From positions 1-64,000 of the forward strand of contig QBLS01000007.1 in NCBI GenBank assembly GCA_003249015.1: 64,000 bases of DNA, read 5' to 3'. This document shows, one piece after another, positions 33,194 to 42,316 of the stretch. Numbering within the stretch: position 1 is the stretch's first letter; each line of letters opens with the position of its first letter. The translations under genes and the position numbers were made by a program. The DNA is from Pseudanabaena sp. Its GTDB lineage: Bacteria > Cyanobacteriota > Cyanobacteriia > Pseudanabaenales > Pseudanabaenaceae. The notes beneath the pieces are model-generated. The model saw nothing but the letters and a program-made list of their open reading frames with translations, was not told where the DNA came from and searched no databases.

Positions 33194-34133
33194 TTTCCCA
33201 AATTTTGGCTAGCACGGTTTGCGGTGAGATATCTCTGAGGGCTTGACCTGCGATCGCCTGCACATATTTGATCCGCTTTTCTGCGAGCGGTAAAAATACA
33301 TTAGCTGGTGTGGATGCACTCAAAATGGCAACCAGTGCTGTGCCAACGGCAACTCCAAACTGCATCGCGTCACCCTCGGCGCAGATGAACAAATTGGCTG
33401 TCGCAATCAAAGCTGCTAATTTACCAACATCAGTGGGGCTAGCGATTAATAGGTTAGGTACTTTTGTGGCTAACTTTTTCAGCAACTCCGCATTATTGAC
33501 GCTATCAATTGCCACAATTGATAGATCTGGCAGCTTAGCTTGCATATCAGTAGCAATTTCTGCCCAACTATCCGCAGGGTAATTTGCCAAGGCTCCGCAA
33601 TTCAGCAATATAAAGCCACTCTTTGGTAGTCCCAGCCGCTTTTGTTCGCTAGCTACCCAATCCAAATCACCTTTAGGTAGGTTGATTTTAATGGGTGGGC
33701 AGAGCTTGAGAATTTGCAATGGCGCTAACAGGCTATGGTTTGAAGCCGCAGCATATTCTTGAGGATCAAATTTGATGCTTTCTGTTAGCAAAAAGTCACC
33801 TTGATTGCCAAAGGATATTCTCTGGGGAATACCGCTCAACCATAGCAAAATCTTTAATGATTGCCTTGGCTGCGTGAGAATAGCCGCGTCATACTCGCGA
33901 TCGCGAATTGTGCCAAGCAAATTACCAAAATCAGCCAAAGAGTTGCGATCGTTGAAATCAAACTTAAGTACTCGATTTACAGACAGGCAAACGCGATAGG
34001 ATGCCATAGCTCGTGGTTCCACGACCACATCGATCTCGGCATTAGGATACTGTTGTTTGAGTGTATCCAGTGTCGGGAAAAACAGTAACTGATCGCCAGT
34101 CCCACCTGGAACCAAAGCCAGTATTCGCATCAT
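33189..34133 (-). CDS. Glycosyltransferase family 9 protein
   Basis: GT-B fold transferase of the heptosyltransferase family (GT9), which normally adds sugars to lipopolysaccharide or other surface glycans. The N-terminal domain starts MRILALVPGGTGDQLLFFPT, a GT9 hallmark, and the C-terminal domain has FILLNCGALANYPADSWAEI and a TANLFICAEGDAMQFGVAVG acceptor/donor loop. In cyanobacteria without heptose, the donor may be another sugar. At 314 aa it is a normal length. Confidence 0.88.
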   Translation of the reverse strand: MMRILALVPGGTGDQLLFFPTLDTLKQQYPNAEIDVVVEPRAMASYRVCLSVNRVLKFDFNDRNSLADFGNLLGTIRDREYDAAILTQPRQSLKILLWLSGIPQRISFGNQGDFLLTESIKFDPQEYAAASNHSLLAPLQILKLCPPIKINLPKGDLDWVASEQKRLGLPKSGFILLNCGALANYPADSWAEIATDMQAKLPDLSIVAIDSVNNAELLKKLATKVPNLLIASPTDVGKLAALIATANLFICAEGDAMQFGVAVGTALVAILSASTPANVFLPLAEKRIKYVQAIAGQALRDISPQTVLAKIWES

Positions 34134-34228
34134 ATTTATCCATCTCTAGACGAAGACCGTATGCCATATTACTTTGTTTTTGGAAGTTGATACAGATAGC
34201 ATTAATACAACCAATAATTCTCTACATT

Positions 34229-34287
34229 GCCAAAGCCAGTAAGCGAGGGGCGGAGCTTAGCTCCGCCCCTCGCTTACTGGCTTTGGC
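34229..34287. repeat. Palindrome, GC core
   Basis: Perfect 59-bp palindrome: GCCAAAGCCAGTAAGCGAGG arms and a GGCGGAGCTTAGCTCCGCC core. Confidence 0.9.
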
Positions 34288-34307
34288 GTATTGGCGCTTA
34301 GTCCTAT

Positions 34308-34362
34308 AAACCCAATTTCAAAAAAAGCTCGCCGTAGGCGAGCTTTTTTTGAAATTGGGTTT
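34308..34362. repeat. Palindrome, CGCCGTAGGCG core
   Basis: Perfect 55-bp palindrome: AAACCCAATTTCAAAAAAAG arms and a CTCGCCGTAGGCGAG core, ending in T-rich sequence on both strands. It is 20 bp from the previous one. Confidence 0.9.
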
Positions 34363-34441
34363 GGGTCTTGTGGTAACAAATTTATCGATCGCAGCCTGCA
34401 ATAAACGTTATGTTAGTGAAATATATTGTGGCTCTTCATTC

Positions 34442-34948
34442 ATGAAAAAGTCTTTCATCTATCGATCGCTACAGGCGGCTGTAGCAGTGGCAACTTGTGC
34501 TTTGATGGCGATGTGGGTATCTACATCACATGATAATTTCGTTTTAGAGGTTGTGACTGAACTCGATTCGCTGGCAGTAATTTTAGCGATCGCCGTGGCG
34601 TTACCCTACATTTGCTTCAAAGCTTTATCGAAACTGTACACACCGCCAGTATCGCGCAAGTCTGATAAGTCGGATGCTGTCGAACCAGTTCTTAGTCAAG
34701 ATGAGCTAGCGATCGCGGCAAAACAATCGGCTATGCAATATCGCGGTAATCCCTATGTAACCGATGCGCCTAAAAAAGACGAACAAATTGCCCCAGTCGC
34801 CATTAAGTACCGAGGTGCAAATATTGACTCAGGATCTGAGTCTCAGGAAAAATCAGGGCAAGATGAGACCTTCTTTGAAGAGCGTCAGTCGCAGAAGTCG
34901 GCTAAACCCAAAGAACGGATTAAATATCGTGGTGCTTATGTGGATTAA
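34442..34948 (+). CDS. Membrane protein with three YRG repeats
   Basis: A 168-aa protein. The start is set at the ATG beginning MKKSFIY; the frame upstream runs into a palindrome-rich spacer. Two hydrophobic helices lie at about 10-26 and 42-61. The soluble tail carries three copies of a YRG motif (Tyr100, Tyr123, Tyr162), each in a short Q/K-YRG-(N/A)-x context and separated by acidic, Gln/Ser-rich linkers. The YRG core resembles DUF4278, usually a single short motif in cyanobacterial proteins. Function unknown. Confidence 0.75.
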   Translation: MKKSFIYRSLQAAVAVATCALMAMWVSTSHDNFVLEVVTELDSLAVILAIAVALPYICFKALSKLYTPPVSRKSDKSDAVEPVLSQDELAIAAKQSAMQYRGNPYVTDAPKKDEQIAPVAIKYRGANIDSGSESQEKSGQDETFFEERQSQKSAKPKERIKYRGAYVD

Positions 34949-35037
34949 GGCTTTGAACTCGTTCAGCCACCGCTGGCTGAGCGAATCGAAGCCTTAGTGG
35001 GAGTCAATGCACCTGCTGGCTGAGCGAAGTCGAAGCC
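34946..35037 (+). repeat. REP-like 21-mers, copies 2 and 3
   Basis: 34974-34994 (one base shorter) and 35017-35037 carry the TGGCTGAGCGAAGTCGAAGC motif. The first is the right arm of a larger palindrome beginning AAGGCTTTGAACTCGTTCAG at 34947. It begins right at the YRG gene stop. Confidence 0.8.
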
Positions 35038-35052
35038 CTGATTGTCGAATCC

Positions 35053-35820
35053 TCAGTTGGACTGTCGGACATCTTGACAGTATTCCTGCACGGCACTTGT
35101 AATAATTGCCTTCAAGTCAACGTATTTATGGGCAAATGGTGGCTGCCAATCAGACAAGCCCAAGACATCGTGAGTCACCAATATTTGACCATCACATCCC
35201 TTACCTGCGCCAATGCCGATAGTTGGGATTGCAAATGACTCAGTAATCTTAGTCGCTAATTCCGATGGTACATTTTCGAGCAGGAGCGCAAAAATACCTG
35301 CATCTACCAGAGCCTGAGACTGTTCCAAGATTTCGGTGGCAGATTTGGGACTATTGCCTTGGACTCGATAACCGATTTGATGTACTGACTGCGGTGTTAG
35401 CCCCAGATGCCCCATTACAGGCATCCCTGACTGGACAAGCTTGCGAATAGTTTTGACCATATCGGGATAGCCGCCTTCTAACTTGATCCCCTGTGCCTCT
35501 GTTTCTTTAAAAACTCTTCCTGCTGATCGCATTGCTTCTTCAGTGCTGATCTGATAGCTCAAAAAGGGTAAGTCCACAATCATCAAAGCTTTTTTTAGTC
35601 CTCGACCCACGGCTTGAGCATGGCGAATCATGTCATCGAGGGTTACTGGCAGAGTATTTTTGTAACCCAGAGTAACCATCGCCAGAGAGTCGCCAACCAA
35701 AATCAAGTCCACCCCAGCGTTGTCTAGCAGCTTGGCGATCGCATAGTCACTTGCTGTAAGCGCCACGATTGGCTTTTTCTGTTGTTTCCATTTTTGCAGT
35801 TGGGCGATCGTCAGTGACAT
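35053..35820 (-). CDS. panB: Ketopantoate hydroxymethyltransferase
   Basis: First committed step of pantothenate synthesis: transfers a hydroxymethyl group from methylene-tetrahydrofolate to ketoisovalerate. TIM-barrel landmarks are [18 protein letters not shown] (about 18-35), [26 protein letters not shown] and the C-terminal [20 protein letters not shown], which includes the metal and substrate residues. At 256 aa it is full length. The start is set at ATG for MSLTIAQ; the upstream in-frame start is a TTG. It is functionally upstream of coaBC at 22 kb. Confidence 0.97.
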   Translation of the reverse strand: MSLTIAQLQKWKQQKKPIVALTASDYAIAKLLDNAGVDLILVGDSLAMVTLGYKNTLPVTLDDMIRHAQAVGRGLKKALMIVDLPFLSYQISTEEAMRSAGRVFKETEAQGIKLEGGYPDMVKTIRKLVQSGMPVMGHLGLTPQSVHQIGYRVQGNSPKSATEILEQSQALVDAGIFALLLENVPSELATKITESFAIPTIGIGAGKGCDGQILVTHDVLGLSDWQPPFAHKYVDLKAIITSAVQEYCQDVRQSN

Positions 35821-35921
35821 CAGGAAATTTCTCTTGATTTTGGTATGAACGTAAAAATTTGTAATAAGCAATTACAGCACAATACCTTGCCATTTGTTTA
35901 CAATGCAAAGCGCTGCAAGTA

Positions 35922-35978
35922 TCAAAACTGATTTTTTGAAAGCCAGCCGTGGGCTGGCTTTCAAAAAATCAGTTTTGA
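35922..35978. repeat. Class B-like palindrome
   Basis: Near-perfect 57-bp palindrome: TCAAAACTGATTTTTTGAAA arms and an AGCCAGCCGTGGGCTGGCT core. AAAGCGCTG flank remnant at 35908. Confidence 0.88.
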
Positions 35979-36002
35979 CTATATAGCGTTTCCCAGTTTA
36001 GT

Positions 36003-36057
36003 GAAGTACAGAGGTTTGTTTCTCCGCCTTCGGCGGAGAAACAAACCTCTGTACTTC
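36003..36057. repeat. Palindrome, CCGCCTTCGGCGG core
   Basis: Perfect 55-bp palindrome: GAAGTACAGAGGTTTGTTTC arms. Confidence 0.9.
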
Positions 36058-36090
36058 GTATATAACGAGGCGCAATAAATATAAAACCCA

Positions 36091-36129
36091 AAAACCTGTG
36101 GCGCACGCTGTGCGTGCGCCACAGGTTTT
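36091..36129. repeat. Class A palindrome
   Basis: 39-bp palindrome: AAAACCTGTGGCGCACGC arms around TGT; core shared with 23430. Confidence 0.88.
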
Positions 36130-36147
36130 GGCTCTAGCTACTTAAAC

Positions 36148-36164
36148 AAATGGCGTAGCCATTT
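36148..36164. repeat. Class C core
   Basis: AAATGGCGTAGCCATTT, with shorter arms than other class C copies; TAGCTAC lies just upstream. Confidence 0.75.
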
Positions 36165-36196
36165 CTTTATTTAAAAATCCTTACATAGTCAAAATT

Positions 36197-36595
36197 ATGG
36201 ACAAATATCAAAGACTTTTAGAGTTAGGGACAAATGGCTGTAACTACGATATCGAAACTGAAGATATTATTCAGAAACTTCAAGAATGGGATGCAAAATA
36301 TGGCTTGGAAATTTCTGAGGTAAATTCTGATAGTTTACTGTTGACTTTTAAAAATCTGCCTAACGATCTGACTGATCTTGCCTTAGAAATCTACGAGTTT
36401 TGCCCCGATACAATAGATCAGGGTTTCGGCTGTGCCGAGGACATGATCGATATACTGCAAAAGACAGAACAAGAGGTTCCATCAGATTTGTTGGAAATGA
36501 CTGCGGGAATTGATTTTGCAGACGAGAACTACGGCTTAGAACTTTTGAAGCGTTCTCTTGTGGCAACTAAGGAGTTGTTTTTGTGGTGGGATTAA
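36197..36595 (+). CDS. DUF4253-like protein
   Basis: A 132-aa acidic soluble protein. YEFCPDTIDQGFGCAEDMI and the terminal ELFLWWD resemble the DUF4253 family, which also ends with such a Leu-Trp-Trp segment. Its function is unknown. Members often appear as immunity-like or stand-alone proteins; nothing in the neighbourhood suggests a toxin partner. It stands alone between spacers with palindromes and REP-like repeats. Confidence 0.65.
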   Translation: MDKYQRLLELGTNGCNYDIETEDIIQKLQEWDAKYGLEISEVNSDSLLLTFKNLPNDLTDLALEIYEFCPDTIDQGFGCAEDMIDILQKTEQEVPSDLLEMTAGIDFADENYGLELLKRSLVATKELFLWWD

Positions 36596-36653
36596 AAGAA
36601 ACAGGGGTTCGACAAGCTCAGTACATAGCTTCGCTTAGCCATCAATATTCGGT

Positions 36654-36674
36654 TGGCTGAGCGAAGTCGAAGCC
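36654..36674 (+). repeat. REP-like 21-mer, copy 4
   Basis: TGGCTGAGCGAAGTCGAAGC plus C. An inverted degenerate copy (GCTTCGCTTAGCCA) lies at about 36628-36641, so the unit is a hairpin. Confidence 0.85.
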
Positions 36675-36724
36675 TCTCTCCACTCATTTAGGATTGCTAT
36701 ATAATCAAAAAAATTCTAGTTGCC

Positions 36725-39700
36725 ATGCTAAAACTTTCATTTCTGACAGCTTTTCTAATCGCGATCGCCCCTTTAGCAAGTGCCGAAAATCTTGTTAGAA
36801 ATTCAAGCAATCCCCTTGCTCAGGATTCATCAACCCCCAGTTCTGCCTCTCAAGAAGACAACTTAAATCGCGGATTTCAGTTGGTAATTAAAGCGAGAGA
36901 ACTTTCGAGTAAGGGTGATTTCAAGCAGTCATTGCCGTTATTTCAAGAAGCGATCGCTATTTTCCGCAAGGAAGGCGATCAGTTGTCAGAGTCGAGAACC
37001 CATAGCTTTGTCGGTGACATTTATCTGCGATTATCTAAGCCAAAACTGGCGATCGGTTCCTATCAAGATTCTTTTAACTTAATCAGCTTAATCGAAAAGA
37101 ACTATGCTCAAGATCCTAAAGTCAATTCTGAAATTCAATTTGAGAAATTGGTAGCTTTGCAAAATATTGCCTTTGCGTTTAATCGCGCTAACCAATGGCA
37201 ACAGGCGATCGCTATTTATGAAAAAGCGTTAGCCCAAGCAAAACTAATTAAAGACTTTGATCGAGAAGCCACTATTTTAAACAACATCGGTCAGATTTAT
37301 GTGGATATCGGTAAATTTAGCCAAGGGCTAGAAAGTCTGCAAAAGGCTTTGGCGATACATCAAAATAATGGCAAGCCAGAGCAATCAGGGGGCGTACTTT
37401 TAAATATTGGATTTGCTTATCGCCGCTTGGGACAGTTTGAGCAGGCGATCGCATACTATCAGCAAGCTCTGGAAAAATTAAGAGCGATCGGTAATCGCCG
37501 AGCTGAAACTAGCGCCTTAAATAATCTTGCAGGAGTATATCGCAGTCAGGGCAAATATCTTCTATCTCTAGAATCATACAAAGCTTCTCTATTAATTGCT
37601 GAGGAGCTAAATCTCCGCAGCCAAAAGGCTTCCACCCTCAGCAACATCGGTGTTGTGTACAAAGAATTAGGTCAGTATGACAATGCCCTAAAGTACTTTA
37701 ACCAAGCCCTAAAAGGTATTCAGGAAATAGGCGATCGCCAGTCTGAAAGTATATTTTTAAGTAATATTGGTTCCATTTATGACGACAAAAATGATCCCAA
37801 ACAAGCTCTCAATTATTACAATAAAGCCTTAAAAATCCATCGCGAACTTAATGACATTCCTGCTCAGGGAATCACGCTCAATAATATCGCCCTCGCTTAC
37901 AGCACTCTCAATCAAAAAGAGAAAGCACTCACGACCTACCAACAATCCTTAGATATATTGCAAGAAATTGGCGATCGCTCGGCTGTAGCCATAACACTTA
38001 GTAATATTGGACTGCTTCAGGTTGAAGATAAAAAATATGACAAAGCCCTAGCTGCTTACCAGCAAGCAGTGGCAGTCCAACAAGAGTTGGGAGAACGGCG
38101 TGGCGCAAGTATCACCCTTAGCAACTTAGGCAAATTGTTTACCTCCGCTAAGCAACCAGAACTAGCGATTCTCTTTTATAAGCAGTCGGTCAATATTCGG
38201 GAGTCCCTTCGTAAAGAACTGCGATCGCTGTCTGTAGATGATCAAAAAACCTTTACTGGCACTGTTGCTCAAACCTATCGCAACCTAGCGGATCTCTTGC
38301 TCAAGCAAAATCGAGTTCTGGAAGCTCAACAGGTTCTAGATCTACTCAAGGTGCAAGAACTCGATGACTATCTCAAAAATGTGCGCGGAAATGGAGAAAC
38401 TGCCAAAGGTATCGAGTTTCTATCTCCTGAACAAAGATTTCTCACCGACTATAATGCCATCCAAAATCGCAGCATTCAAGCTGGTCGAGAGTCAGTAGAC
38501 ATTCTTAAAATTAACAAATCCAATCGCTCAGCGGCACAATCCCAAAGATTAAAAGAATTACTAGATATTCAATCTCAAGCATCGAAGCAGCTAATAGCCT
38601 ATGTGCAAAGCCCTGCGGTGAGTACGATCTTAAAGCAAATTAGCAAGTCCGATGGCAGCAATAGCGGTGATGCGAGTCTTCAGCAATTTGCTGCCCTGCA
38701 AAAAAATCTGCAACAGCGATCATCAAAACTTGCCATCTTCTATCCCTTAATTCTCGAAGATCGTTTGGAATTGATTTTAGTAACGGCAAATGGTAGCCCC
38801 ATTCGGCGGACTGTAGCCGTAACTAGAGCCGAACTAAACCGTGCGATCGTTAACTTTCGTTCTGATGTTCGTGATCCTAGTTCCCTTGATATTTTAGATT
38901 CTGCTCAACAGCTTTACGACTGGCTAATCGCGCCGATCGCCAATGATCTAGAAAAAGCGGAAGTACAAACGATTATCTATGCCCCCGATGGACAGCTTCG
39001 CTATCTACCGATCGCAGCTCTCCATGATCGCAAGAAGTGGCTAGTCGAACGCTATGCGATCAATACCATTACAGCCGCAAGTTTAACCAACTTAGGCGAG
39101 CGTCGTCCCAGCAGTCAGCCGCGAGTCCTTGCGGGAGCCTTTGCCAATGGTCGATATGCCTTTGAGGTCAATGGTCAGCCCTTTAACTTTGCGGGATTAC
39201 CCTTTGCCAGTAAGGAAGTGGATAGTTTAGTCGCCAAGCTTCCCAACTCCAGTAAATTAGTTGACAGTAACTTCAGTGTTGAGGCAACTGTATCCAAATT
39301 TAAGCAATACAACATCATTCATTTTGCGACACACGCTGCCTTTGTCGTGGGTAAACCAGAGGACTCTTTTGTAATGTTTGGCGATGGTAGTCGGGCTTCT
39401 CTACGCGATGTCGCCACATGGTCATTGCAGAATATCGATCTCGTAATTTTGAGTGCCTGTGAGACGGGGCTAGGTGGCAAGCTGGGCAATGGCACTGAAA
39501 TCATGGGGTTTGGCTATCAAATGGAGTACGCGGGAGCAAAAGCGGCGATCGCTTCTCTTTGGCAAGTTTCTGATGGGGGCACACAGGCTCTCATGGAATT
39601 TTTTTATAGCGCTATTCAAGATGTGAGTCTCACTAAAGCTGAAGTATTAGCAAAATCGCAAAGGGCAATGATTGCCACTTCTAAAGTTAATGATTTTAGC

Positions 39701-39748
39701 CACCCCTACTATTGGTCGCCATTTATCATCATCGGCAACGGGCTTTAG
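36725..39748 (+). CDS. CHAT-domain protease-like protein with TPR array
   Basis: A 1007-aa protein. A signal peptide (about 1-20, ending LASAEN) is followed by ten or more TPR units (about 45-500), a helical linker and a C-terminal CHAT domain (about 640-1005). The caspase-like dyad is present: His in HFATHA (about residue 869) and Cys in LSACETGLGG (about 911). CHAT proteins in the cyanobacterial envelope are common and mostly of unknown role; some are defence or death proteases. The signal peptide argues for export. The gene stands alone, with a palindrome directly after it. Confidence 0.92.
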   Translation: MLKLSFLTAFLIAIAPLASAENLVRNSSNPLAQDSSTPSSASQEDNLNRGFQLVIKARELSSKGDFKQSLPLFQEAIAIFRKEGDQLSESRTHSFVGDIYLRLSKPKLAIGSYQDSFNLISLIEKNYAQDPKVNSEIQFEKLVALQNIAFAFNRANQWQQAIAIYEKALAQAKLIKDFDREATILNNIGQIYVDIGKFSQGLESLQKALAIHQNNGKPEQSGGVLLNIGFAYRRLGQFEQAIAYYQQALEKLRAIGNRRAETSALNNLAGVYRSQGKYLLSLESYKASLLIAEELNLRSQKASTLSNIGVVYKELGQYDNALKYFNQALKGIQEIGDRQSESIFLSNIGSIYDDKNDPKQALNYYNKALKIHRELNDIPAQGITLNNIALAYSTLNQKEKALTTYQQSLDILQEIGDRSAVAITLSNIGLLQVEDKKYDKALAAYQQAVAVQQELGERRGASITLSNLGKLFTSAKQPELAILFYKQSVNIRESLRKELRSLSVDDQKTFTGTVAQTYRNLADLLLKQNRVLEAQQVLDLLKVQELDDYLKNVRGNGETAKGIEFLSPEQRFLTDYNAIQNRSIQAGRESVDILKINKSNRSAAQSQRLKELLDIQSQASKQLIAYVQSPAVSTILKQISKSDGSNSGDASLQQFAALQKNLQQRSSKLAIFYPLILEDRLELILVTANGSPIRRTVAVTRAELNRAIVNFRSDVRDPSSLDILDSAQQLYDWLIAPIANDLEKAEVQTIIYAPDGQLRYLPIAALHDRKKWLVERYAINTITAASLTNLGERRPSSQPRVLAGAFANGRYAFEVNGQPFNFAGLPFASKEVDSLVAKLPNSSKLVDSNFSVEATVSKFKQYNIIHFATHAAFVVGKPEDSFVMFGDGSRASLRDVATWSLQNIDLVILSACETGLGGKLGNGTEIMGFGYQMEYAGAKAAIASLWQVSDGGTQALMEFFYSAIQDVSLTKAEVLAKSQRAMIATSKVNDFSHPYYWSPFIIIGNGL

Positions 39749-39760
39749 AGTGACGGCACT

Positions 39761-39819
39761 CTAAAGCCCAGAAGACGAGTGGGGGCGCTTCGCGCCCCCA
39801 CTCGTCTTCTGGGCTTTAG
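39761..39819. repeat. Class A palindrome
   Basis: Perfect 59-bp palindrome: CTAAAGCCCAGAAGACGAGT arms, GGGGGCGCTTCGCGCCCCC core. It lies 12 bp after the CHAT gene stop. Confidence 0.92.
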
Positions 39820-39920
39820 TTAATATAAAGAGCTAGTAGCAATTTCCTAGTTTGAATCTCTAGGGTTAGGTGATATTGTGTAAGTGTTCGTTCAGTAAGT
39901 AGTAATCGAGAGGGATTTGT

Positions 39921-40424
39921 TTGACTCAGTCAATTAATTTGCCCAAGCTAGACGACTTTTTGCAGGAGCTTGCGACGATTCAGCAGCAAGGCTCGAAGCG
40001 GATCGCGTTTTTAGGCTCCCGCCATGTGCCATTAACTCACCAACTGCTGATCGAATTGCTCAGCTATGCCTTGGCTTTATCTGGCAACAGCATTATCACT
40101 TCGGGGGCGACTGGTACAAACTTTGCAGCAATTCGGGGGGCTTTACGCGCTGACCCTAACTTGTTGACTGTGATTTTGCCCCAAAGCCTTGACAGACAGC
40201 CCTATGAGTCTCGCGATCAGCTAGAAAACGTGATTCATCTAATTGAGCATAGCGAAAATGATTCTTTGTCTCTGGCTGAAGCTAGTATTCTGTGCAACCA
40301 AGAGATCATTTCTAAGTGCCAACAACTAATTTGCTTTGCCTTTCATGGCAGTGAAACTCTGCTCCAGACTTGCCAAGATGCCGAAGAACAGCGCAAGGTA
40401 GTGACACTGTTTTATTTCGACTAA
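39921..40424 (+). CDS. SLOG/DprA-like Rossmann-fold protein
   Basis: A 167-aa single-domain protein with the nucleotide-binding Rossmann pattern of the DprA/LOG superfamily: IAFLGSRHVPLTHQ (about 28-41), then NSIITSGATGTNFAAIRGAL. Cyanobacterial members are often annotated as DNA recombination-mediator protein A, but it lacks the extra domains of true DprA. The start is TTG at 39921, with GAGAGGG 6 bases before it. It precedes leuD by 80 bp; a palindrome lies between them. Confidence 0.72.
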   Translation: MTQSINLPKLDDFLQELATIQQQGSKRIAFLGSRHVPLTHQLLIELLSYALALSGNSIITSGATGTNFAAIRGALRADPNLLTVILPQSLDRQPYESRDQLENVIHLIEHSENDSLSLAEASILCNQEIISKCQQLICFAFHGSETLLQTCQDAEEQRKVVTLFYFD

Positions 40425-40427
40425 ATT

Positions 40428-40468
40428 AGAAGACAAGTGGCGGCGCGATACGCCGCTACTTGTCTTCT
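40428..40468. repeat. Class A palindrome
   Basis: AGAAGACAAGTGGCGGCG arms around CGATA, one mismatch. It begins 4 bp after the previous stop. Confidence 0.85.
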
Positions 40469-40504
40469 AGTTTGCATAACATATTTATTTTGTAAGTTAA
40501 ATCC

Positions 40505-41053
40505 ATGAGTAAAACTATTAAGGGTAAAGTATTTGTGTTGGATGACAACATCGACACCGATCAGATTATCCCTGCCGAATATCTTACCCTTGTCCCCTCT
40601 AAGCCTGACGAATACGAAAAGTTGGGTAGCTATGCCATGATTGGCTTACCTGATCGCTATGATCGTTTTATTGCGGAAGGCGAAAGCAAGACTATTTATT
40701 CAATCATCATTGCGGGTGAAAATTTTGGCTGCGGTTCTTCCCGTGAGCACGCGCCGATCGCTCTTGGTGCAGCAGGGCTAAATGCCGTAGTCGCTCAGTC
40801 TTACGCGCGAATTTTCTTTCGCAACTGTACCGCCACAGGTGAGTTGTATCCTTGGGAATCCGTTGATCGTCTTGTGGAACATTTTCAAACAGGGCAAGAA
40901 GCCACTATTGATTTTGACAATGATGTGTTGATCAATGAGACCACAGGCGAAACTTTTAGTCTCAAGTCCTTGGGAGATGTCCGTCCTGTGATCGATGCGG
41001 GCGGCTTATTTGACTATGCGCGGCAAACGGGCATGATTCCTACTCGCGTTTAA
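40505..41053 (+). CDS. leuD: 3-isopropylmalate dehydratase small subunit
   Basis: Small subunit of isopropylmalate isomerase (leucine synthesis). The swivel-domain fold is clear from VLDDNIDTDQIIPAEYL (about 11-27), the substrate loop NFGCGSSREHAPIAL (about 74-88) and ARIFFRNC. At 182 aa it belongs to the shorter bacterial/archaeal-like form. The large subunit leuC is not in the window. It is followed 12 bp later by the ferredoxin gene. Confidence 0.96.
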   Translation: MSKTIKGKVFVLDDNIDTDQIIPAEYLTLVPSKPDEYEKLGSYAMIGLPDRYDRFIAEGESKTIYSIIIAGENFGCGSSREHAPIALGAAGLNAVVAQSYARIFFRNCTATGELYPWESVDRLVEHFQTGQEATIDFDNDVLINETTGETFSLKSLGDVRPVIDAGGLFDYARQTGMIPTRV

Positions 41054-41065
41054 AGTTAAATTTTT

Positions 41066-41437
41066 ATGTCCTACCATGTCCGCATTCGCGATCGCCAAAC
41101 TAATCAAGTCTACGAAGCCGATATTAAAGGCGATCGCTACATTTTGGAGTCCCTAGAAGAACAGGGCATCGATCTGCCTTTTGCCTGTCGCAATGGAGCC
41201 TGTACCGCCTGTGCAATGCGGGTAAATTCTGGCAAGATTGACCAGCATGAGGTGATTGGTCTATCTAAGTCTTTGCAACAAGAGGGTTACGCCCTAATTT
41301 GCTCTGGCTACGCGCTATCAGACTTAGATCTGGAAACTCAGGACGAAGATGAAGTTTACCAATTACAGTTTGGTCAATTTTTTGCAAAACGCAAACGCTA
41401 TTGGTTCCAGTTTGGTATTCCTGTAGATCACGATTAA
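41066..41437 (+). CDS. Plant-type [2Fe-2S] ferredoxin with C-terminal extension
   Basis: Soluble electron carrier of 123 aa. The four cluster ligands are CRNGACTAC plus the distal Cys in ALICSGYALSD. It is about 25 residues longer than PetF; the tail (QFGQFFAKRKRYWFQFGIPV) is basic and aromatic. That extension is typical of the FdxC-like ferredoxins of cyanobacteria, whose partners are less known. It follows leuD by 12 bp, so the two are probably one transcript; leuD's partner LeuC needs an Fe-S cluster, but no direct link is shown. Confidence 0.9.
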   Translation: MSYHVRIRDRQTNQVYEADIKGDRYILESLEEQGIDLPFACRNGACTACAMRVNSGKIDQHEVIGLSKSLQQEGYALICSGYALSDLDLETQDEDEVYQLQFGQFFAKRKRYWFQFGIPVDHD

Positions 41438-41443
41438 TCACAG

Positions 41444-41480
41444 ACCCAAAAGAGAGTTGCGCTGCAACTCTCTTTTGGGT
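41444..41480 (+). terminator. Palindrome after ferredoxin gene
   Basis: ACCCAAAAGAGAGTTGC arms around GCT. It lies 6 bp after the stop and ends in TTTTGGGTTT. It could be the leuD-ferredoxin terminator. Confidence 0.65.
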
Positions 41481-41514
41481 TTAAAGCCTAAAAATCCTTA
41501 CAACACTTTCCACA

Positions 41515-41561
41515 AAAACAATTTTAAAAGCGTTGCTTCGCAACGCTTTTAAAATTGTTTT
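41515..41561. repeat. Class B palindrome with flank module
   Basis: Perfect 47-bp palindrome: AAAACAATTTTAAAAGCGTT arms, GCTTCGC centre. The flank module GGGTTTGAGCTTGAGCGCAA then AGCGCTATA follows at 41562-41590. Confidence 0.9.
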
Positions 41562-41640
41562 GGGTTTGAGCTTGAGCGCAAAGCGCTATATATGGCAACT
41601 TCAGCTATTCTGATGTTTGTGTAAGCGTAAAGCTCGACAA

Positions 41641-42231
41641 ATGAACTCTAGAACTGACAAAAGATCTACCACTACATCTGTAAGGCGATCGCCATCAAGA
41701 GCAATAACTTTGGTGCTATTTTTAGTTGGCTTTTTGGTGATCGCAAATTTAGTAATTTCCTTCACGCAGCCCAAGGAGCAGATCAATGGCGATGTATGGA
41801 TAATTAATCGAGTAGTTAGTGGTCAGACTGTAGAAGCAACGATCGCTAGTAATCCGAATATGCCCATCCAGCGAGTGCGGCTACTCGGTATCAGCGCTCC
41901 ACTCAAAGAACAGGCTCCTTGGGGCGATCGCGCTCGTCAGCGCTTATCAGACTTGATCAAAGATCAAAAAGTGATCCTTGAATTTGATATTGATGACAAA
42001 GATAATTCCGATCGCTTGCTTGCCTATATCTGGAAAGACAATTTATTGGTTAACCAGTATCTAGTGTCAGAGGGTTTAGCGATCGCCGATTCCTATCCGC
42101 CTAACATCAAGTACGACGCGAGAATTAGTCAAGCGCAGTCGCGGGCAAGACTACAAGAGCTAGGTATTTGGGATACTCAAAATCCATTGCGTCTTAGTCC
42201 CAGAGATTTTCGCCGCCAACTGGGAAACTAG
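41641..42231 (+). CDS. Membrane-anchored thermonuclease-family protein
   Basis: A 196-aa protein with an N-terminal transmembrane helix (about 22-42) and a staphylococcal nuclease-like OB domain (about 55-190). Active-site residues of the family are visible: Arg in VRLLGISAP, Glu in PLKEQAPWG and Arg in DRLLAYIW. VNQYLVSEGLAIADSYPPN is the typical fourth segment. It would cleave DNA or RNA outside the cytoplasm, Ca2+-dependent. The start is set at the ATG for MNSRTDK; the upstream in-frame start is TTG. Confidence 0.9.
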   Translation: MNSRTDKRSTTTSVRRSPSRAITLVLFLVGFLVIANLVISFTQPKEQINGDVWIINRVVSGQTVEATIASNPNMPIQRVRLLGISAPLKEQAPWGDRARQRLSDLIKDQKVILEFDIDDKDNSDRLLAYIWKDNLLVNQYLVSEGLAIADSYPPNIKYDARISQAQSRARLQELGIWDTQNPLRLSPRDFRRQLGN

Positions 42232-42267
42232 TTTGTACCGCCACTTGTCTTATGAGCGAGAGCTATA

Positions 42268-42316
42268 CAGAAATTTTTTGAAAGTGCGGCTCCGCCGTGC
42301 TTTCAAAAAATTTCTG
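42268..42316. repeat. Class A/B palindrome with flank module
   Basis: 49-bp palindrome: CAGAAATTTTTTGAAAG arms and GCGGCTCCGCC-like core. Followed by the flank module (42314-42343, GGGTTTTGATTAAGCACAAA then GCGCTGTA). Confidence 0.88.

Larger units (their letters stand above)
35821..36196. other. 376-bp spacer with four palindromes
   Basis: It contains palindromes at 35922, 36003, 36091 and 36148. Together they fill nearly half the spacer. The divergent promoters of panB and the DUF4253 gene should lie between them. No coding signal. Confidence 0.7.
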
